This document shows, piece after piece, positions 1-8,201 of a stretch of DNA of 38,531 nt. A program made the translations under genes and the position numbers. Source of the stretch: a virus; IMG/VR virus record IMGVR_UViG_3300044797_000271, positions 1 to 38,531 of that record; one strand, 5' to 3'. Under the pieces are notes generated by a model. That model searched no databases. It saw nothing but the letters and a program-made list of their open reading frames with translations, and was not told where the DNA came from. Positions within the stretch are counted from its first letter, which is position 1. Each line of letters starts with the position of its first letter.

Positions 1-636
1 AGCGGGGCCGAAGGACTGTACGCTGGTATTTTGGACGCTATTACTGGTGCAGTTATTTAGGACAACATTGTTTCCGAGAAGATAATCTCCGCTATTACTG
101 CTGTTTTGATAAATCCAAACTGGCTCGTATGTTGGAATCCATGGCCATGGATTGGTTGGCGATGGTGGCGTATATTTAGGATAATGGTGGTGATGATGTT
201 CTTCTACCCTGACTGGTGGATTGATCCTAATGGGCTCCACATGTCCTTCGACAAAGACAGCGGCAGCAATGATACCACGGTTAGACAGATCGCCGTGAGT
301 ATGGATCGCCACACTGTTATCGGCACTGGTAAAAACGAAACCAGCTCCTCCATTATTGTTTTCCGGCCAAGCTTTGAGAGATAGAGTATCATAGCCATTG
401 ACTACCCACATATCTTTGGATGGAATGGTATCGGCTGGCTTGCCAGTCAGAACATCAGTGCCATCGACACTTATGATAACCTGAACTTTTTGCCAAGTGT
501 GGTTCTTGAAACGGACCTCAAAGGGCTCATCGCCCCAAGCTCCAACCGTTTCGATCCCTTCTACGTAGTATTTTTTCAATGACTTGCCGTTGAATTTAGG
601 GTGGTGCGAAATGATTTCTAAGGTGTAATTTGACAT
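1..636 (-). CDS. Partial phage protein of unknown function, possibly virion-associated
   Basis: An open frame runs from an ATG at 636 to the window edge without a stop, so the C-terminus lies outside. The start is supported by an AGGAGA Shine-Dalgarno about 6 nt upstream and by a GATATATAA motif at 673-681. The roughly 212 visible residues are rich in beta-forming and aromatic residues (for example GAWGDEPFEVRFKN and NNGGAGFVFTSADN). They are followed by a His run, a Pro/Trp-rich stretch and an Asn/Ser-rich repetitive tail near the window edge. There is no signal peptide or membrane segment. The sequence style suits an extracellular or virion surface protein, and the next genes are sugar-modifying enzymes, but I recognise no family and the function is not established. 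Confidence 0.75.
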   Translation of the reverse strand, partial: MSNYTLEIISHHPKFNGKSLKKYYVEGIETVGAWGDEPFEVRFKNHTWQKVQVIISVDGTDVLTGKPADTIPSKDMWVVNGYDTLSLKAWPENNNGGAGFVFTSADNSVAIHTHGDLSNRGIIAAAVFVEGHVEPIRINPPVRVEEHHHHHYPKYTPPSPTNPWPWIPTYEPVWIYQNSSNSGDYLLGNNVVLNNCTSNSVQNTSVQSFGPA

Positions 637-672
637 TTTTCTTCTCCTGGTTAGTGTTGGATGTCAATTACC

Positions 673-681
673 TTATATATC
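673..681 (-). promoter_or_regulatory. Candidate phage promoter element GATATATAA
   Basis: The minus strand reads CGATATATAAGG about 37 nt upstream of the ATG at 636. The same GATATAT core recurs upstream of many other genes and tRNAs in this window, which is the only evidence for promoter function. Confidence 0.45.
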
Positions 682-719
682 GTTTATTTCATAGATCACA
701 TCGTTTTTTATCAGTAAAT

Positions 720-2006
720 TCATTTTTCCAATACCGCCACATATTGTTTGGCGATATTGGCCCAGGAATTATCGGCAATGAATTGATTTTGCTGGACAAT
801 TTGTTGTTTGTACAACTTCTCATTGCAAAACAATTTATCTAATTCTTCTGCTATACGTTCGGGGGTATCTGCTTTGATAGTCGGTAAATCGCTAAAATGC
901 GGCAAACTAGAACTGATAATAGGAACGCCAGCCGTCATAGCCAAACGAGCAGCGCCCGAAGCTCCAAACACCTCATGACCAGGCACAGATAAATAGGGAA
1001 ATACGGCCACTTGATTACTTCGTAGGTAGGCGTCTACTACATGATCGGGCTGAAATCCTCTAATGATAGCCACATTTTCTTGTATTCCCAATTCTCTTAC
1101 TAACCTTAACAGATCATTGTAATACATCTGATGATCCATTTTAGCATGTGGCGACTCGGAAAATAAAGCGGTAAAGAAAACATCGGGATACTTTTCTTTC
1201 AAGAGAGCGGTGGCCCTAATGGAAGAAGCAAAATTTTTATAACCAAATCCAAAACCCTGTTGCATAAAAGTGTATTGTGATTTGTAATTATTCCATAATT
1301 TTTTTTGATCGCCAGCTTGATAGCAGCCATGAGGTATGACATGCACTTTGGCGTTAATTTTTTTGACATTTTCCAAATTATTTTTAGCGCCTTCTAAATG
1401 GACAATTATCTCTGGCATAGCGGCCTCAAAAATAATTTTGTCTTGGTGCTCCGGAAAAACAGAATGCATCACCACAATAATTCTATAATCGGATAACTCA
1501 GTCATCATAGCTAGCCAGTGACGTGCGTTCGACCATAGACCAAATTCGTGTTGTATTAGGATGACATCTGGATCATAATCCTGTAATCCCTTGACTAAAT
1601 CTTGCAAGGGCTCACCACGCTTCCAGCAAACACTCACTTGATTTTCGGATAAAATTTGATCGCCCAGTTGATAAATGTTGCCAGTGCTAATGTCATTATG
1701 TTCAATGAACAGTTTTACTTCGCCAATATGTTTAGCAATCTCTGGCCATAAATGTTCTGAATAGGTAGCAATCCCACATCTCATTTTCCAATTGCCTACT
1801 AATGCTACCTTTAATTCTTTTGCAGGCTTTTGTAAATTCTTATATTTTATCTGCCCGTTTCTAATACAACAATTAGCGATAAGTTCTGCTGGACTAATAT
1901 GTGATAACTCGGATGGAATTTCAACGATATCCAGTCCGTCATTATTGAATAAATTGTCCGACACAACACAAATTCGATCGTGTTTTATTCCGACAAATTT
2001 CGCCAT
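720..2006 (-). CDS. GT-B fold glycosyltransferase (GT4-like)
   Basis: A 428-residue protein with the two-domain layout of GT-B glycosyltransferases, which transfer sugars from nucleotide-sugar donors. The N-terminal Rossmann-like domain begins near residue 65 (KVALVGNW, then GIATYSEHL, like the glycine-rich acceptor loop). The C-terminal donor domain has VAVFPYLSVPGHEVFGASG, in which the Glu before VFG matches the E of the GT4 nucleotide-sugar site, and GVPIISSSLPHF. The first 60 residues are not part of the core and I do not recognise them. It ends 84 nt before the partial gene at 636 and lies just downstream of a pyruvyl-transferase-like gene. The pair suggests modification of a surface glycan or of virion proteins. 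Donor and acceptor cannot be told from sequence. Confidence 0.85.
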   Translation of the reverse strand: MAKFVGIKHDRICVVSDNLFNNDGLDIVEIPSELSHISPAELIANCCIRNGQIKYKNLQKPAKELKVALVGNWKMRCGIATYSEHLWPEIAKHIGEVKLFIEHNDISTGNIYQLGDQILSENQVSVCWKRGEPLQDLVKGLQDYDPDVILIQHEFGLWSNARHWLAMMTELSDYRIIVVMHSVFPEHQDKIIFEAAMPEIIVHLEGAKNNLENVKKINAKVHVIPHGCYQAGDQKKLWNNYKSQYTFMQQGFGFGYKNFASSIRATALLKEKYPDVFFTALFSESPHAKMDHQMYYNDLLRLVRELGIQENVAIIRGFQPDHVVDAYLRSNQVAVFPYLSVPGHEVFGASGAARLAMTAGVPIISSSLPHFSDLPTIKADTPERIAEELDKLFCNEKLYKQQIVQQNQFIADNSWANIAKQYVAVLEK

Positions 2007-2018
2007 CCTCCACCACCA

Positions 2019-2987
2019 TTATAAGAGATCAATAACTTCTTTACTGAATGTCTCATAGGTAGCTGTTTCGATAGGTAAAGGTTGAACAAATTTCATTTTG
2101 ATGGTTTTTTGGAATGCATCAATGAAAGATTGCTTGGAGCTATTATAATAAGAAAGAAAAGTTCCTTCATTAGGCCGGCTAAATTTCAACTTATCATGGT
2201 GGTATAGGGCTATGTATGGGGTTCGGGTCATTTCTGATAATACAATGCCATGAAAACGTTGCGTAATAACTATACTATATTTAGATACCAACTCTGTTAG
2301 CTGAGAAATATTGAGATTATCTGTATAAGTATACAGATACTTTTCATTTCTATTTACCATGTGTCCCATCAGCTCGGCCGAAACCCAAGCATCGTTTTCC
2401 TTGGGAGACTGGCACATTGGGAATAAGGTAGGATGATACTCGTTTTCTACCAGCCAATCTAAAAATTGAGCAAATTCTGACTTGAAATGTCCCCAAGACG
2501 CATGTTTCCAATGAGGATCGGAGTTGCGTGGCACTACATTGATATTAGGCATAATCAACACAGAATGATGAGACTTGGTAGATAATTTAGTCAAAGTTTG
2601 CAAGGCATATACTAAATCGGGGGCAGTTGAAACATTCTTATTGAGAAGCCTTAATTTATCTATTTGATCTGGGGAACGGGTCACAATCATTATGGCACGC
2701 CTCATCAAATCAATATGCACCGGATGAATTTCCGTTTCAACCCCCACCCCCAAATAAAATATTTTTTTGAGCTTAACTTCTTCCAGGGCATCTTCCGAAA
2801 TCAAAGGCGCCCCAAAAAGAAAAGATCCTCCCCCAAAAAATACGGCATCTATGTGTCGTAATTTGGCGAGAGAAATAGTATCTGTAAATATTAATTCCAA
2901 ATTTGGAAATAAATATCGGAACGCCTCAATGAATAAGTTATCCCCTAAATTATTTTTCCCATAGAAACCATATACAAGAACTTTCAA
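2019..2987 (-). CDS. Polysaccharide pyruvyl transferase family protein
   Basis: A 322-residue protein that fits the polysaccharide pyruvyl transferase family (PF04230; CsaB and WcaK are members). The N-terminus has VYGFYGKNNLGDNL, matching the family's G-x-x-x-x-N-x-G-D start. The C-terminal half has the hallmark RFHGIVLSEMTRTPYIAL with the conserved R-x-H-G. Such enzymes transfer a pyruvyl ketal, or in some relatives a sugar, onto cell-wall or capsular polysaccharide. The gene lies 12 nt upstream of the glycosyltransferase gene and is probably co-transcribed with it. The true substrate is unknown, and a glycosyltransferase-like activity is also possible for this fold. Confidence 0.8.
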   Translation of the reverse strand: MKVLVYGFYGKNNLGDNLFIEAFRYLFPNLELIFTDTISLAKLRHIDAVFFGGGSFLFGAPLISEDALEEVKLKKIFYLGVGVETEIHPVHIDLMRRAIMIVTRSPDQIDKLRLLNKNVSTAPDLVYALQTLTKLSTKSHHSVLIMPNINVVPRNSDPHWKHASWGHFKSEFAQFLDWLVENEYHPTLFPMCQSPKENDAWVSAELMGHMVNRNEKYLYTYTDNLNISQLTELVSKYSIVITQRFHGIVLSEMTRTPYIALYHHDKLKFSRPNEGTFLSYYNSSKQSFIDAFQKTIKMKFVQPLPIETATYETFSKEVIDLL

Positions 2988-2999
2988 TTTGGCTCCAAC

Positions 3000-3278
3000 T
3001 TAGGTTATCACATACCACACAATTTCTCTAATACCAGAAACATTCCATTTGATGAGCAAAAAGAATTGTCGGTCATGGTGATGATGGCCTGGCTTGTGGT
3101 GCTGTTTGGGATCTTCATCTACACCAATAACTTCATATTCTAACTCATCAGGATGATGTGGATGACAAGGCACCTGGGTAGGTTCACCCTTGAAATACAC
3201 CTTTACTTCACGAGGCCATCTCACTAGTGGGATACGAGTAGAATTTTTTCCGGTTACGGTAAGCTCACCTGACTGCAT
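3000..3278 (-). CDS. Small beta-rich protein, tandem paralog A
   Basis: A 92-residue protein starting MQSGELTVTGKNS, preceded by a good AGGAAG ribosome site. It is clearly paralogous to the next gene upstream (3303-3545). The two share the MQSGEL.VTGKNS start, a PREVK/PSEVK motif, a central LEYE and the closing WxVxGxREIxW. This copy carries an extra His-rich insert (KQHHKPGHHHHD) near residue 65 that could bind metal. No signal peptide, membrane segment or known domain is visible. The pair lies between the sugar-modification genes and the AAA+ gene. The function is unknown; a small virion or adaptor protein is only a guess. Confidence 0.75.
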   Translation of the reverse strand: MQSGELTVTGKNSTRIPLVRWPREVKVYFKGEPTQVPCHPHHPDELEYEVIGVDEDPKQHHKPGHHHHDRQFFLLIKWNVSGIREIVWYVIT

Positions 3279-3302
3279 TTTCTTCCTTGTTCTTTTTTAT
3301 TC

Positions 3303-3545
3303 TTAGTAAGCAACTTCCCATTTAATCTCACGAACACCAGTTACCTTCCAGTTGATGAACAAGGTAAAAGTAGTAGGCGTAGTAGTGCTGACAATAATTT
3401 CATATTCCAACCGATCCGCATCGTCTGGATTGCACGGAATTGTTGCAAACTCGTCCTTAAAACGACACTTAACTTCACTTGGAAACTTATTTATTGGGAT
3501 GTGAATGGAATTCTTTCCTGTTACTATTAGTTCTCCTGATTGCAT
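3303..3545 (-). CDS. Small beta-rich protein, tandem paralog B
   Basis: An 80-residue protein with a strong AAGGAGG ribosome site 5 nt before the ATG. It is the shorter paralog of the 3000-3278 product and lacks that copy's His-rich insert. The shared framework is alternating hydrophobic strands, a CNPDD/CHPHH segment near residue 38, LEYE, and a conserved C-terminus GVREIKWEV. The 24-nt spacing between the two genes suggests tandem duplication and co-expression. The family is not recognised. Confidence 0.75.
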   Translation of the reverse strand: MQSGELIVTGKNSIHIPINKFPSEVKCRFKDEFATIPCNPDDADRLEYEIIVSTTTPTTFTLFINWKVTGVREIKWEVAY

Positions 3546-3603
3546 ATTCCTCCTTGGGATATTTTTATTCTACTAGATTGTCCCAATATGCCTAAAAAAA
3601 TTA

Positions 3604-4770
3604 TCAGTCAAAGTCAGGCTCGTCCGACTTTGTTTTCTTCACTTTGCGCGATTTGGGCAACCAACCACTATCACGAGCTAACCCATAAACATCTGCTAAA
3701 GTCATCTCGAACTTGTTTTTATTTTTGACGGGAGGAATTAGCGCATCTGGTAATTTTTTGTTTGGACACAAGCTCTTGAACCTATTCTGAGCCGTCACCA
3801 AATCCAGAGGACCAACTTCTAACATTTTGCTTAAACGACCTTTACGGGTCAGCGCCTCTTCCATATGTAGCTCGTGTGCATTAGTGGTGGCAATGATACG
3901 CAAGTCCAACATAGAACCCAAGATCCCATCGCCCAAATTAAGAAGAGACTGGATGGAATTCATATTGTTTTTATCTCGTTTGACTAAGCACCTATCAGCA
4001 TCTTCTAAAACCAAAATGATGGGACCAGTTCTATTTCCGCGATAAGCTAACAGCAGTGGTAATAGTTCGGGTCCGGCTAATTTGATTACTATGTCAGGAG
4101 AGATAAGGACAAACATAGCATCAGGAACTTCTAATAGCATAGCTCGGATCAAATGGGTCTTACCAGTACCAGGGGCACCTCTCATAATAGTAATGCGGCC
4201 GGAGGGAGATTCTGCCTGTAAATCTTTGATAACAAATTTGTAATCTTCCATCACCTTAGGGGTATAGTTGTCCTCTATCAGAGGGATGCTGGCATTACCC
4301 AACGAGCTGAGGCCCAAGTTCATCCCCTGATTAGTGATAACATAAATATGTCCTGATTGTTCTGGAACTACTATCTGCTGATCGAAATGTTCTTTGATCT
4401 TCCGAGTAAAAACTTCATTTTGGGAAACGGCATTAATACTGAGATAGTTATTGCCAACACTGAAATCAATTATTCCATCATCCCAGATAAAAATAAAAGT
4501 GCCACCATCATTAACCAAATCTTTGTGAATGAGACGGCCACCTTGTTGGATTAGGTAATCAACATATTTCTGAGTGACAGCGGTCGCTTGCTGATCACTT
4601 GGCGCCTCTTCTTCAATCATTCCATTTTTAGAATATTCAGTTAGATAACCAACATCCCTATTTAGAATATCTTTTAGTAAAGGTAATACACCAATAAATT
4701 GGCTAGTCAGATTGACGCCCTCACCACTATGAACCACATGACTAAAATCTAATTTTTTCCATAATTGCAT
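3604..4770 (-). CDS. AAA+ ATPase with unknown N-terminal domain
   Basis: A 388-residue protein. Residues 1-175 are a phage-specific domain I do not recognise. A AAA+ module follows: Walker A GAPGTGKT (about 198-205), Walker B IILVLEDADR (about 251-260), sensor-1 region RIIATTNAHE (about 287-296) and an Arg-containing ALTRKGRL segment like the arginine finger region. The overall layout resembles BCS1/Cdc48-type remodelling ATPases, but the partner is unknown. The C-terminus is Lys-rich. The gene lies between an RNA ligase gene upstream and the small paralogs downstream, all on the minus strand. Likely cytosolic, since no membrane segment is seen. Confidence 0.85.
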   Translation of the reverse strand: MQLWKKLDFSHVVHSGEGVNLTSQFIGVLPLLKDILNRDVGYLTEYSKNGMIEEEAPSDQQATAVTQKYVDYLIQQGGRLIHKDLVNDGGTFIFIWDDGIIDFSVGNNYLSINAVSQNEVFTRKIKEHFDQQIVVPEQSGHIYVITNQGMNLGLSSLGNASIPLIEDNYTPKVMEDYKFVIKDLQAESPSGRITIMRGAPGTGKTHLIRAMLLEVPDAMFVLISPDIVIKLAGPELLPLLLAYRGNRTGPIILVLEDADRCLVKRDKNNMNSIQSLLNLGDGILGSMLDLRIIATTNAHELHMEEALTRKGRLSKMLEVGPLDLVTAQNRFKSLCPNKKLPDALIPPVKNKNKFEMTLADVYGLARDSGWLPKSRKVKKTKSDEPDFD

Positions 4771-4782
4771 TTGTATTTTCTT

Positions 4783-5400
4783 TCAGGAAAGTTTCTCAAA
4801 CAACTTGTCATCACCCTTGCAATGCTCTTTCAATTTATCAAACCAGGCTCTGGATTTGATCTTGAACATAATGGGCATTCTGGTTAGTTTATCATTAGCC
4901 CCTTTACAAACTACACCTTCATAGGTCATCCCCGGAAGGGTAGATTGTTTTACTCTATCAAATAAATCTGTGGTCACATGGCCCTCATAACAAACTTTGG
5001 GTATATCCAAATGTCTAAACAGCTTGATAAACTCGGTCGGAACTAATATACCCTCTTTATATGGATTGACATCAATCAAAGTGATATCCATTTTTTCATC
5101 GAAATTATGATTGCCAGCAAAAGAACTTGGGCCCCAATACTCGAAAAAACACAGGGCATCCTTCCACTTTTGCTCTCGAAAGACCATTGCCAAATCTTCT
5201 TCATACTTTTCTTTGAGTAAAGGGATAGCTCGCCCAAATGGCATAGTCTTCTCATCTGTCAATTGATTGCGAGTGCCAAATTTATAGAACCCGCGTTTGG
5301 AATTCCATTCCGCACGAATATTGGATCCATCTAACTTATCGAAAGCATAAATGTAAATATCGTGTCTAATTTCTTTGGTAATAGAGGGGTATGATTTCAT
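4783..5400 (-). CDS. RNA ligase (Rnl2-like nucleotidyltransferase)
   Basis: About 205 residues, the size of a bare ligase catalytic domain. Motif I is DKLDGSN, with Lys22 the expected adenylated residue. RGFYKFGTRN, CFFEYWGPSSFAG, YEGVVCKG (motif IV) and MFKIKS (motif V) follow in the normal order. Enzymes of this type seal 5'-phosphate/3'-OH nicks in RNA, and T4 Rnl2 is the reference. There is no C-terminal extension. I chose the ATG at 5400; an in-frame GTG lies 6 nt upstream. No clear Shine-Dalgarno is visible, and the start abuts the T-run of a terminator-like hairpin. A second, diverged ligase lies at 29827-30507. The likely role is RNA (tRNA) repair, which is inference. Confidence 0.85.
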   Translation of the reverse strand: MKSYPSITKEIRHDIYIYAFDKLDGSNIRAEWNSKRGFYKFGTRNQLTDEKTMPFGRAIPLLKEKYEEDLAMVFREQKWKDALCFFEYWGPSSFAGNHNFDEKMDITLIDVNPYKEGILVPTEFIKLFRHLDIPKVCYEGHVTTDLFDRVKQSTLPGMTYEGVVCKGANDKLTRMPIMFKIKSRAWFDKLKEHCKGDDKLFEKLS

Positions 5401-5404
5401 CAAC

Positions 5405-5429
5405 ACAAAAAGCCATCTTATAAGACGGC
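5405..5429 (-). terminator. Intrinsic terminator-like hairpin after groES
   Basis: The minus strand reads GCCGTCT-TATA-AGATGGC followed by TTTTTG. That is a 7-bp stem with one G-U pair, a tetraloop and a U-run. It lies between the GroES stop (5455) and the RNA ligase start (5400). Confidence 0.7.
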
Positions 5430-5454
5430 CCTCGCAAATTGCATAAAGTTAGTA

Positions 5455-5745
5455 TTACTGAATAACGCTGAGGACATGCTCTTCACGTAGAAGGAAGAAC
5501 GTCTCACCTTGATGCTTAACTTCCACCGACATTTGTTTGTTGAACAAGACGGTATCGCCAGCTTGAACATCCAATGGAACCACGGCCCCGCCATCTGTCA
5601 AGTAGCCAGTACCTGTGGATAGCACGGTGCCAGTCACAATCTTTTCCTCCACTATGGATGGTTTATACAGCAATCCGCTGGCAGTCTTTTCGTCACTCTT
5701 GATGACGGATACAACAATAAAATCACGTAATGGTCTGAGGCTCAT
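5455..5745 (-). CDS. groES: GroES-like co-chaperonin
   Basis: About 96 residues from the ATG at 5745, which has AAGGAG 8 nt upstream; a longer in-frame start exists but is less likely. Family features are the N-terminal LRPLRDFIVV, the mobile-loop region after EKTASGLLY, a VLSTGTGYL core, and the closing GDTVLFNKQ...FFLLREEHVLSVI. GroES caps the GroEL barrel during protein folding. Phage co-chaperonins (T4 gp31 is the classic case) adapt host GroEL for phage proteins such as the capsid. No groEL is in the window, so it probably works with the host chaperonin. A GATATAT motif lies 20 nt upstream, and a terminator-like hairpin follows the gene. Confidence 0.9.
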   Translation of the reverse strand: MSLRPLRDFIVVSVIKSDEKTASGLLYKPSIVEEKIVTGTVLSTGTGYLTDGGAVVPLDVQAGDTVLFNKQMSVEVKHQGETFFLLREEHVLSVIQ

Positions 5746-5764
5746 AATAAACTCCTTGGTCAAT

Positions 5765-5772
5765 AATATATC
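5765..5772 (-). promoter_or_regulatory. Candidate phage promoter element upstream of groES
   Basis: The minus strand reads GTGATATATTATTG about 20 nt before the GroES ATG. It matches the recurring GATATAT motif of the window and overlaps the end of the HNH gene. Confidence 0.4.
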
Positions 5773-6289
5773 ACTTGCTGTCGGCTTCAATAATTCTAAT
5801 CAATTGCTCGAAGGTAAATTTGATTTTTTTACGGTCGCATACTTCATCAAATCGAATATCAAAAGAATAAACTTTCTCATAATCAGAAAAATCCATCCCT
5901 TTGATTTTGAGGACTTGACAGGCACGCTTGATAATAGAAATTGGAACTACCTCATCCTCGTGCAAACATTCTTCTTTGGCAATATTTAGAACCTTGATTT
6001 TTAGATTATTGAAATATAATCTTTTATACTTATCTAATTTTGAGGGATCCCAATTATATTGCTTACAATACTCAAAGAAAGGTTTATTACCTCTTCGATT
6101 ATTACAATCTGCACACGAAACGGTTAGATTAGTAGTGTTGAAGGTTCCCCTTTTACTATCAGGAAGAATATGTTCCATAGTGACGGTATCAGTTGTCAAT
6201 ACTTTATCGCAATAGCAGCAAAGCATTCCATCTCGGTCGATGACATACTCCTTGATGCGTTTTTGTCTTTTGCGTTCGGGGGCACCCAT
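5771..6289 (-). CDS. HNH endonuclease
   Basis: A 172-residue protein with a zinc-type HNH module: CCYC near residue 24, MEHILPDSKRG (catalytic His) near 44-54, and CADCNNRRGNKPF near 65. The C-terminal 90 residues show no known domain. The N-terminus is strongly basic (RKRQKRIKEY), as in DNA-binding endonucleases. It sits between groES and the phosphatase gene and may be a free-standing homing endonuclease, one of at least six HNH genes here. The weak ribosome site leaves the exact start slightly uncertain. Confidence 0.85.
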   Translation of the reverse strand: MGAPERKRQKRIKEYVIDRDGMLCCYCDKVLTTDTVTMEHILPDSKRGTFNTTNLTVSCADCNNRRGNKPFFEYCKQYNWDPSKLDKYKRLYFNNLKIKVLNIAKEECLHEDEVVPISIIKRACQVLKIKGMDFSDYEKVYSFDIRFDEVCDRKKIKFTFEQLIRIIEADSK

Positions 6290-6306
6290 ATGATCTCGTT
6301 TATCGA

Positions 6307-6978
6307 TTAGCGTAAATGTGCATAATCATTTACGGTGAGTAAACGCCAGCCTTGTGGGCCAAAATGAAGTTTACTAATTGAAGTGTTTTCCAAGGTCAAT
6401 TTCCAAATAAAACTCTGGTCAAATCCCATAATATAATGTAGCAAACATTTGATAGTCATTCCGTGAGAAAAAACGAAAAGCTTCATCGGTTTGAGGCCGG
6501 CAGCATTTCTATCTGTGGCTTCTTTGATGATATCCTTATTATAAAGAATACTATCTTCCAGCCACTGAGAAGCTCGGCGCTCTACCATGTGCATGGATTC
6601 GCCATTGGGCGGAACGAACCCACTGGTCATAGCAGCCATACGTAATAACGTAGGCATATTATGAACTTCGCTACGCTTAGCTTCGTTCCAATCACCCGCA
6701 CTGTATTCCCTCAATTCAGAATGAAAGGTGGGATGTATACTCAATTTAGGGCCTTGTGATAAAGCAATGATGCAAGTCTCCGATGCTCTCAGCAAGTCCG
6801 AGGAATAAACGTGAGCAATCTCTTTCTTTGTTATTCTCTCTCCCAAAAGGCGCGCCTGGTTCATACCTTTCAGTGTTAGCTTAGTATCACCTCTCTGGCC
6901 TACCATATCTGGTATCACATTTACTTCTGACTGTCCATGACGACAGAGATACAAATGGAATTCATTATATTCTAGCAT
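6307..6978 (-). CDS. Histidine phosphatase (phosphoglycerate mutase-like)
   Basis: About 223 residues, starting at ATG 6978 with GAGGT upstream. The catalytic RHG motif is LCRHGQSEVN near residue 14, followed by the second Arg region YSSDLLRASET, the Glu region HSELREYSAGDWNE and the second catalytic His in FSHGMTIKCLL. These are the four elements of the histidine phosphatase superfamily, which acts through a phospho-His intermediate. The substrate is unknown; sugar phosphates or nucleotides are possible. The upstream neighbour was originally the small membrane protein at 8146-8520, from which it is now separated by TnpB copy 1. Confidence 0.88.
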   Translation of the reverse strand: MLEYNEFHLYLCRHGQSEVNVIPDMVGQRGDTKLTLKGMNQARLLGERITKKEIAHVYSSDLLRASETCIIALSQGPKLSIHPTFHSELREYSAGDWNEAKRSEVHNMPTLLRMAAMTSGFVPPNGESMHMVERRASQWLEDSILYNKDIIKEATDRNAAGLKPMKLFVFSHGMTIKCLLHYIMGFDQSFIWKLTLENTSISKLHFGPQGWRLLTVNDYAHLR

Positions 6979-7083
6979 TTTTACCTCACGATCTGATAGC
7001 AGGAAGCCCACGGCTTTAGCCGTGGGAGGAATGCGTCATAAGAAATCTTTTTAATTCTTATTGAAGAAATCTGTCAATAAGCC

Positions 7084-7092
7084 GATATATAT
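7084..7092 (+). promoter_or_regulatory. GATATATAT element upstream of tnpB copy 1
   Basis: CGATATATATTC lies 5 nt before the tnpB ATG on the plus strand. The same sequence precedes tnpB copy 2, so it belongs to the mobile element. Confidence 0.4.
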
Positions 7093-7097
7093 TCAGT

Positions 7098-8201
7098 ATG
7101 CTTCTAACAACCTCCATTAAACTGCTTGCTACCGATAACCAGAAGAAAAGTCTTCTGAAGTCTATGTATCAGTTTAATGCAGCTTGCAACTGGATTAGTG
7201 AGTTTGCTTTTGCAAACTCAATGTTTAGCAAAGTCAAGTTGCAAAAAGCGATCTACTATGAGTTAAGAGAGAAGTTTTCTCTGCCATCTCAGTTTGCTAT
7301 TAGGATTATTAGTAGGGTTGCAGAAAGCTATAAAGTAGATAAGAAAATTCAGCATTTTTTCAAAAAGACTTCTTCTGTAGAATACGATCAGCGTATTCTC
7401 AACTGGAAGAAATTAGATACCATTAGTATTCTTTCGTTGGATGGCAGGCTAACCATTCCAATTGTCTTCGGTTCCTATGCTAAACTAACCGAGAGAGTTA
7501 TTCGCAACTCTGCCAAACTTGTTTATCGACAAGGTCAGTTCTATCTACAAGCGGTAGTAGAGGTGCCAGAGGCTAATCTGCAAGAGACACAAGACTTTCT
7601 GGGGGTGGATCTGGGTATCGTCAATCTGGCTACTACTTCGGAAGGTCAATCGTATAGTGGAAAACAAGTAGATAATAACCGAGAACGATATACGGGTCTC
7701 AAGGCAAAGTTGCAGTCGGTAGGCACAAAATCAGCTAATAGGCATCTCAAAAAGATTTCAGGTCAGGAGAAAAGGTTCAAAAGAAATACTAATCATATTA
7801 TTAGCAAACAAATTGTTTCGGCGGCAAAGGCACTTGGAAAAAGTATAGCTTTAGAAGATCTATCTGGTTTCAAGAGAACGGTTCGCAAAGCACAACGAGA
7901 ACGATTTGGCAAGTGGGCATTCGGTCAGTTAGCGGCATACATAGAATATAAGGCTGCTATTGCAGGTATTGAGGTGGTCAAGGTTGACCCCAGAAATACC
8001 AGCAGAACTTGTTTTGAATGCGGTCATTGCGAAAAACTAAACCGCAAAAGTCAAGCGGTTTTCAAGTGTAGGTCGTGCAACTTCTTCGGAAATGCCGATC
8101 TCAATGCTGCGAAAAACATTGCAGCAAGAGCCTTTGTCAATAGGCTTATTGTTTCGGGACAGCCCAGGAACAAGCCGACGACTTTAGTCGTCGGTCATTG
8201 A
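7098..8201 (+). CDS. tnpB: TnpB RNA-guided nuclease, copy 1
   Basis: A 367-residue TnpB (IS605 OrfB), the compact ancestor of Cas12. The RuvC catalytic residues are all present: D171 in FLGVDLGIVNLATTS, E253 in IALEDLSGF and D334 in GNADLNAAKN. The zinc finger cysteines C305, C308, C324 and C327 are intact (TCFECGHCE... FKCRSC). TnpB uses an omega-RNA from the element's right end to cut DNA next to a TAM, which retains the element at its empty donor site. The reading frame runs through the right-end hairpin and stops at the element boundary. It is roughly 85% identical to copy 2 by eye. The gene looks functional. Confidence 0.95.
   Translation: MLLTTSIKLLATDNQKKSLLKSMYQFNAACNWISEFAFANSMFSKVKLQKAIYYELREKFSLPSQFAIRIISRVAESYKVDKKIQHFFKKTSSVEYDQRILNWKKLDTISILSLDGRLTIPIVFGSYAKLTERVIRNSAKLVYRQGQFYLQAVVEVPEANLQETQDFLGVDLGIVNLATTSEGQSYSGKQVDNNRERYTGLKAKLQSVGTKSANRHLKKISGQEKRFKRNTNHIISKQIVSAAKALGKSIALEDLSGFKRTVRKAQRERFGKWAFGQLAAYIEYKAAIAGIEVVKVDPRNTSRTCFECGHCEKLNRKSQAVFKCRSCNFFGNADLNAAKNIAARAFVNRLIVSGQPRNKPTTLVVGH

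Larger units (their letters stand above)
6998..8201 (+). mobile_element. IS605-type TnpB-only element, copy 1
   Basis: The boundaries were deduced by comparison with copy 2 and from repair of the host ORF. The left end starts AGCAGGAAGCCC at 6998 after the flank CTGAT. It carries a perfect hairpin (CCCACGGC, loop TTTA, GCCGTGGG). The right end is the hairpin CCGACGAC-TTTA-GTCGTCGG followed by GGTCATTGA at 8201, with one C of ambiguity. No TnpA transposase is present in the window. Removing the element rejoins the 8520 gene to a stop codon just before the phosphatase ATG, so this is a recent, precise insertion. The right-end hairpin and the upstream tnpB 3' end are the expected omega-RNA region, with the following 16-20 nt (from 8202/8203) as guide. 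Confidence 0.88.

Noticed and set aside
106-384. Plus-strand ORF of 92 codons rich in Trp
   Set aside because: It is the antisense of the His/Pro-rich tail of the partial minus-strand gene, which has a good ribosome site; the Trp runs are reverse readings of Pro/His codons.
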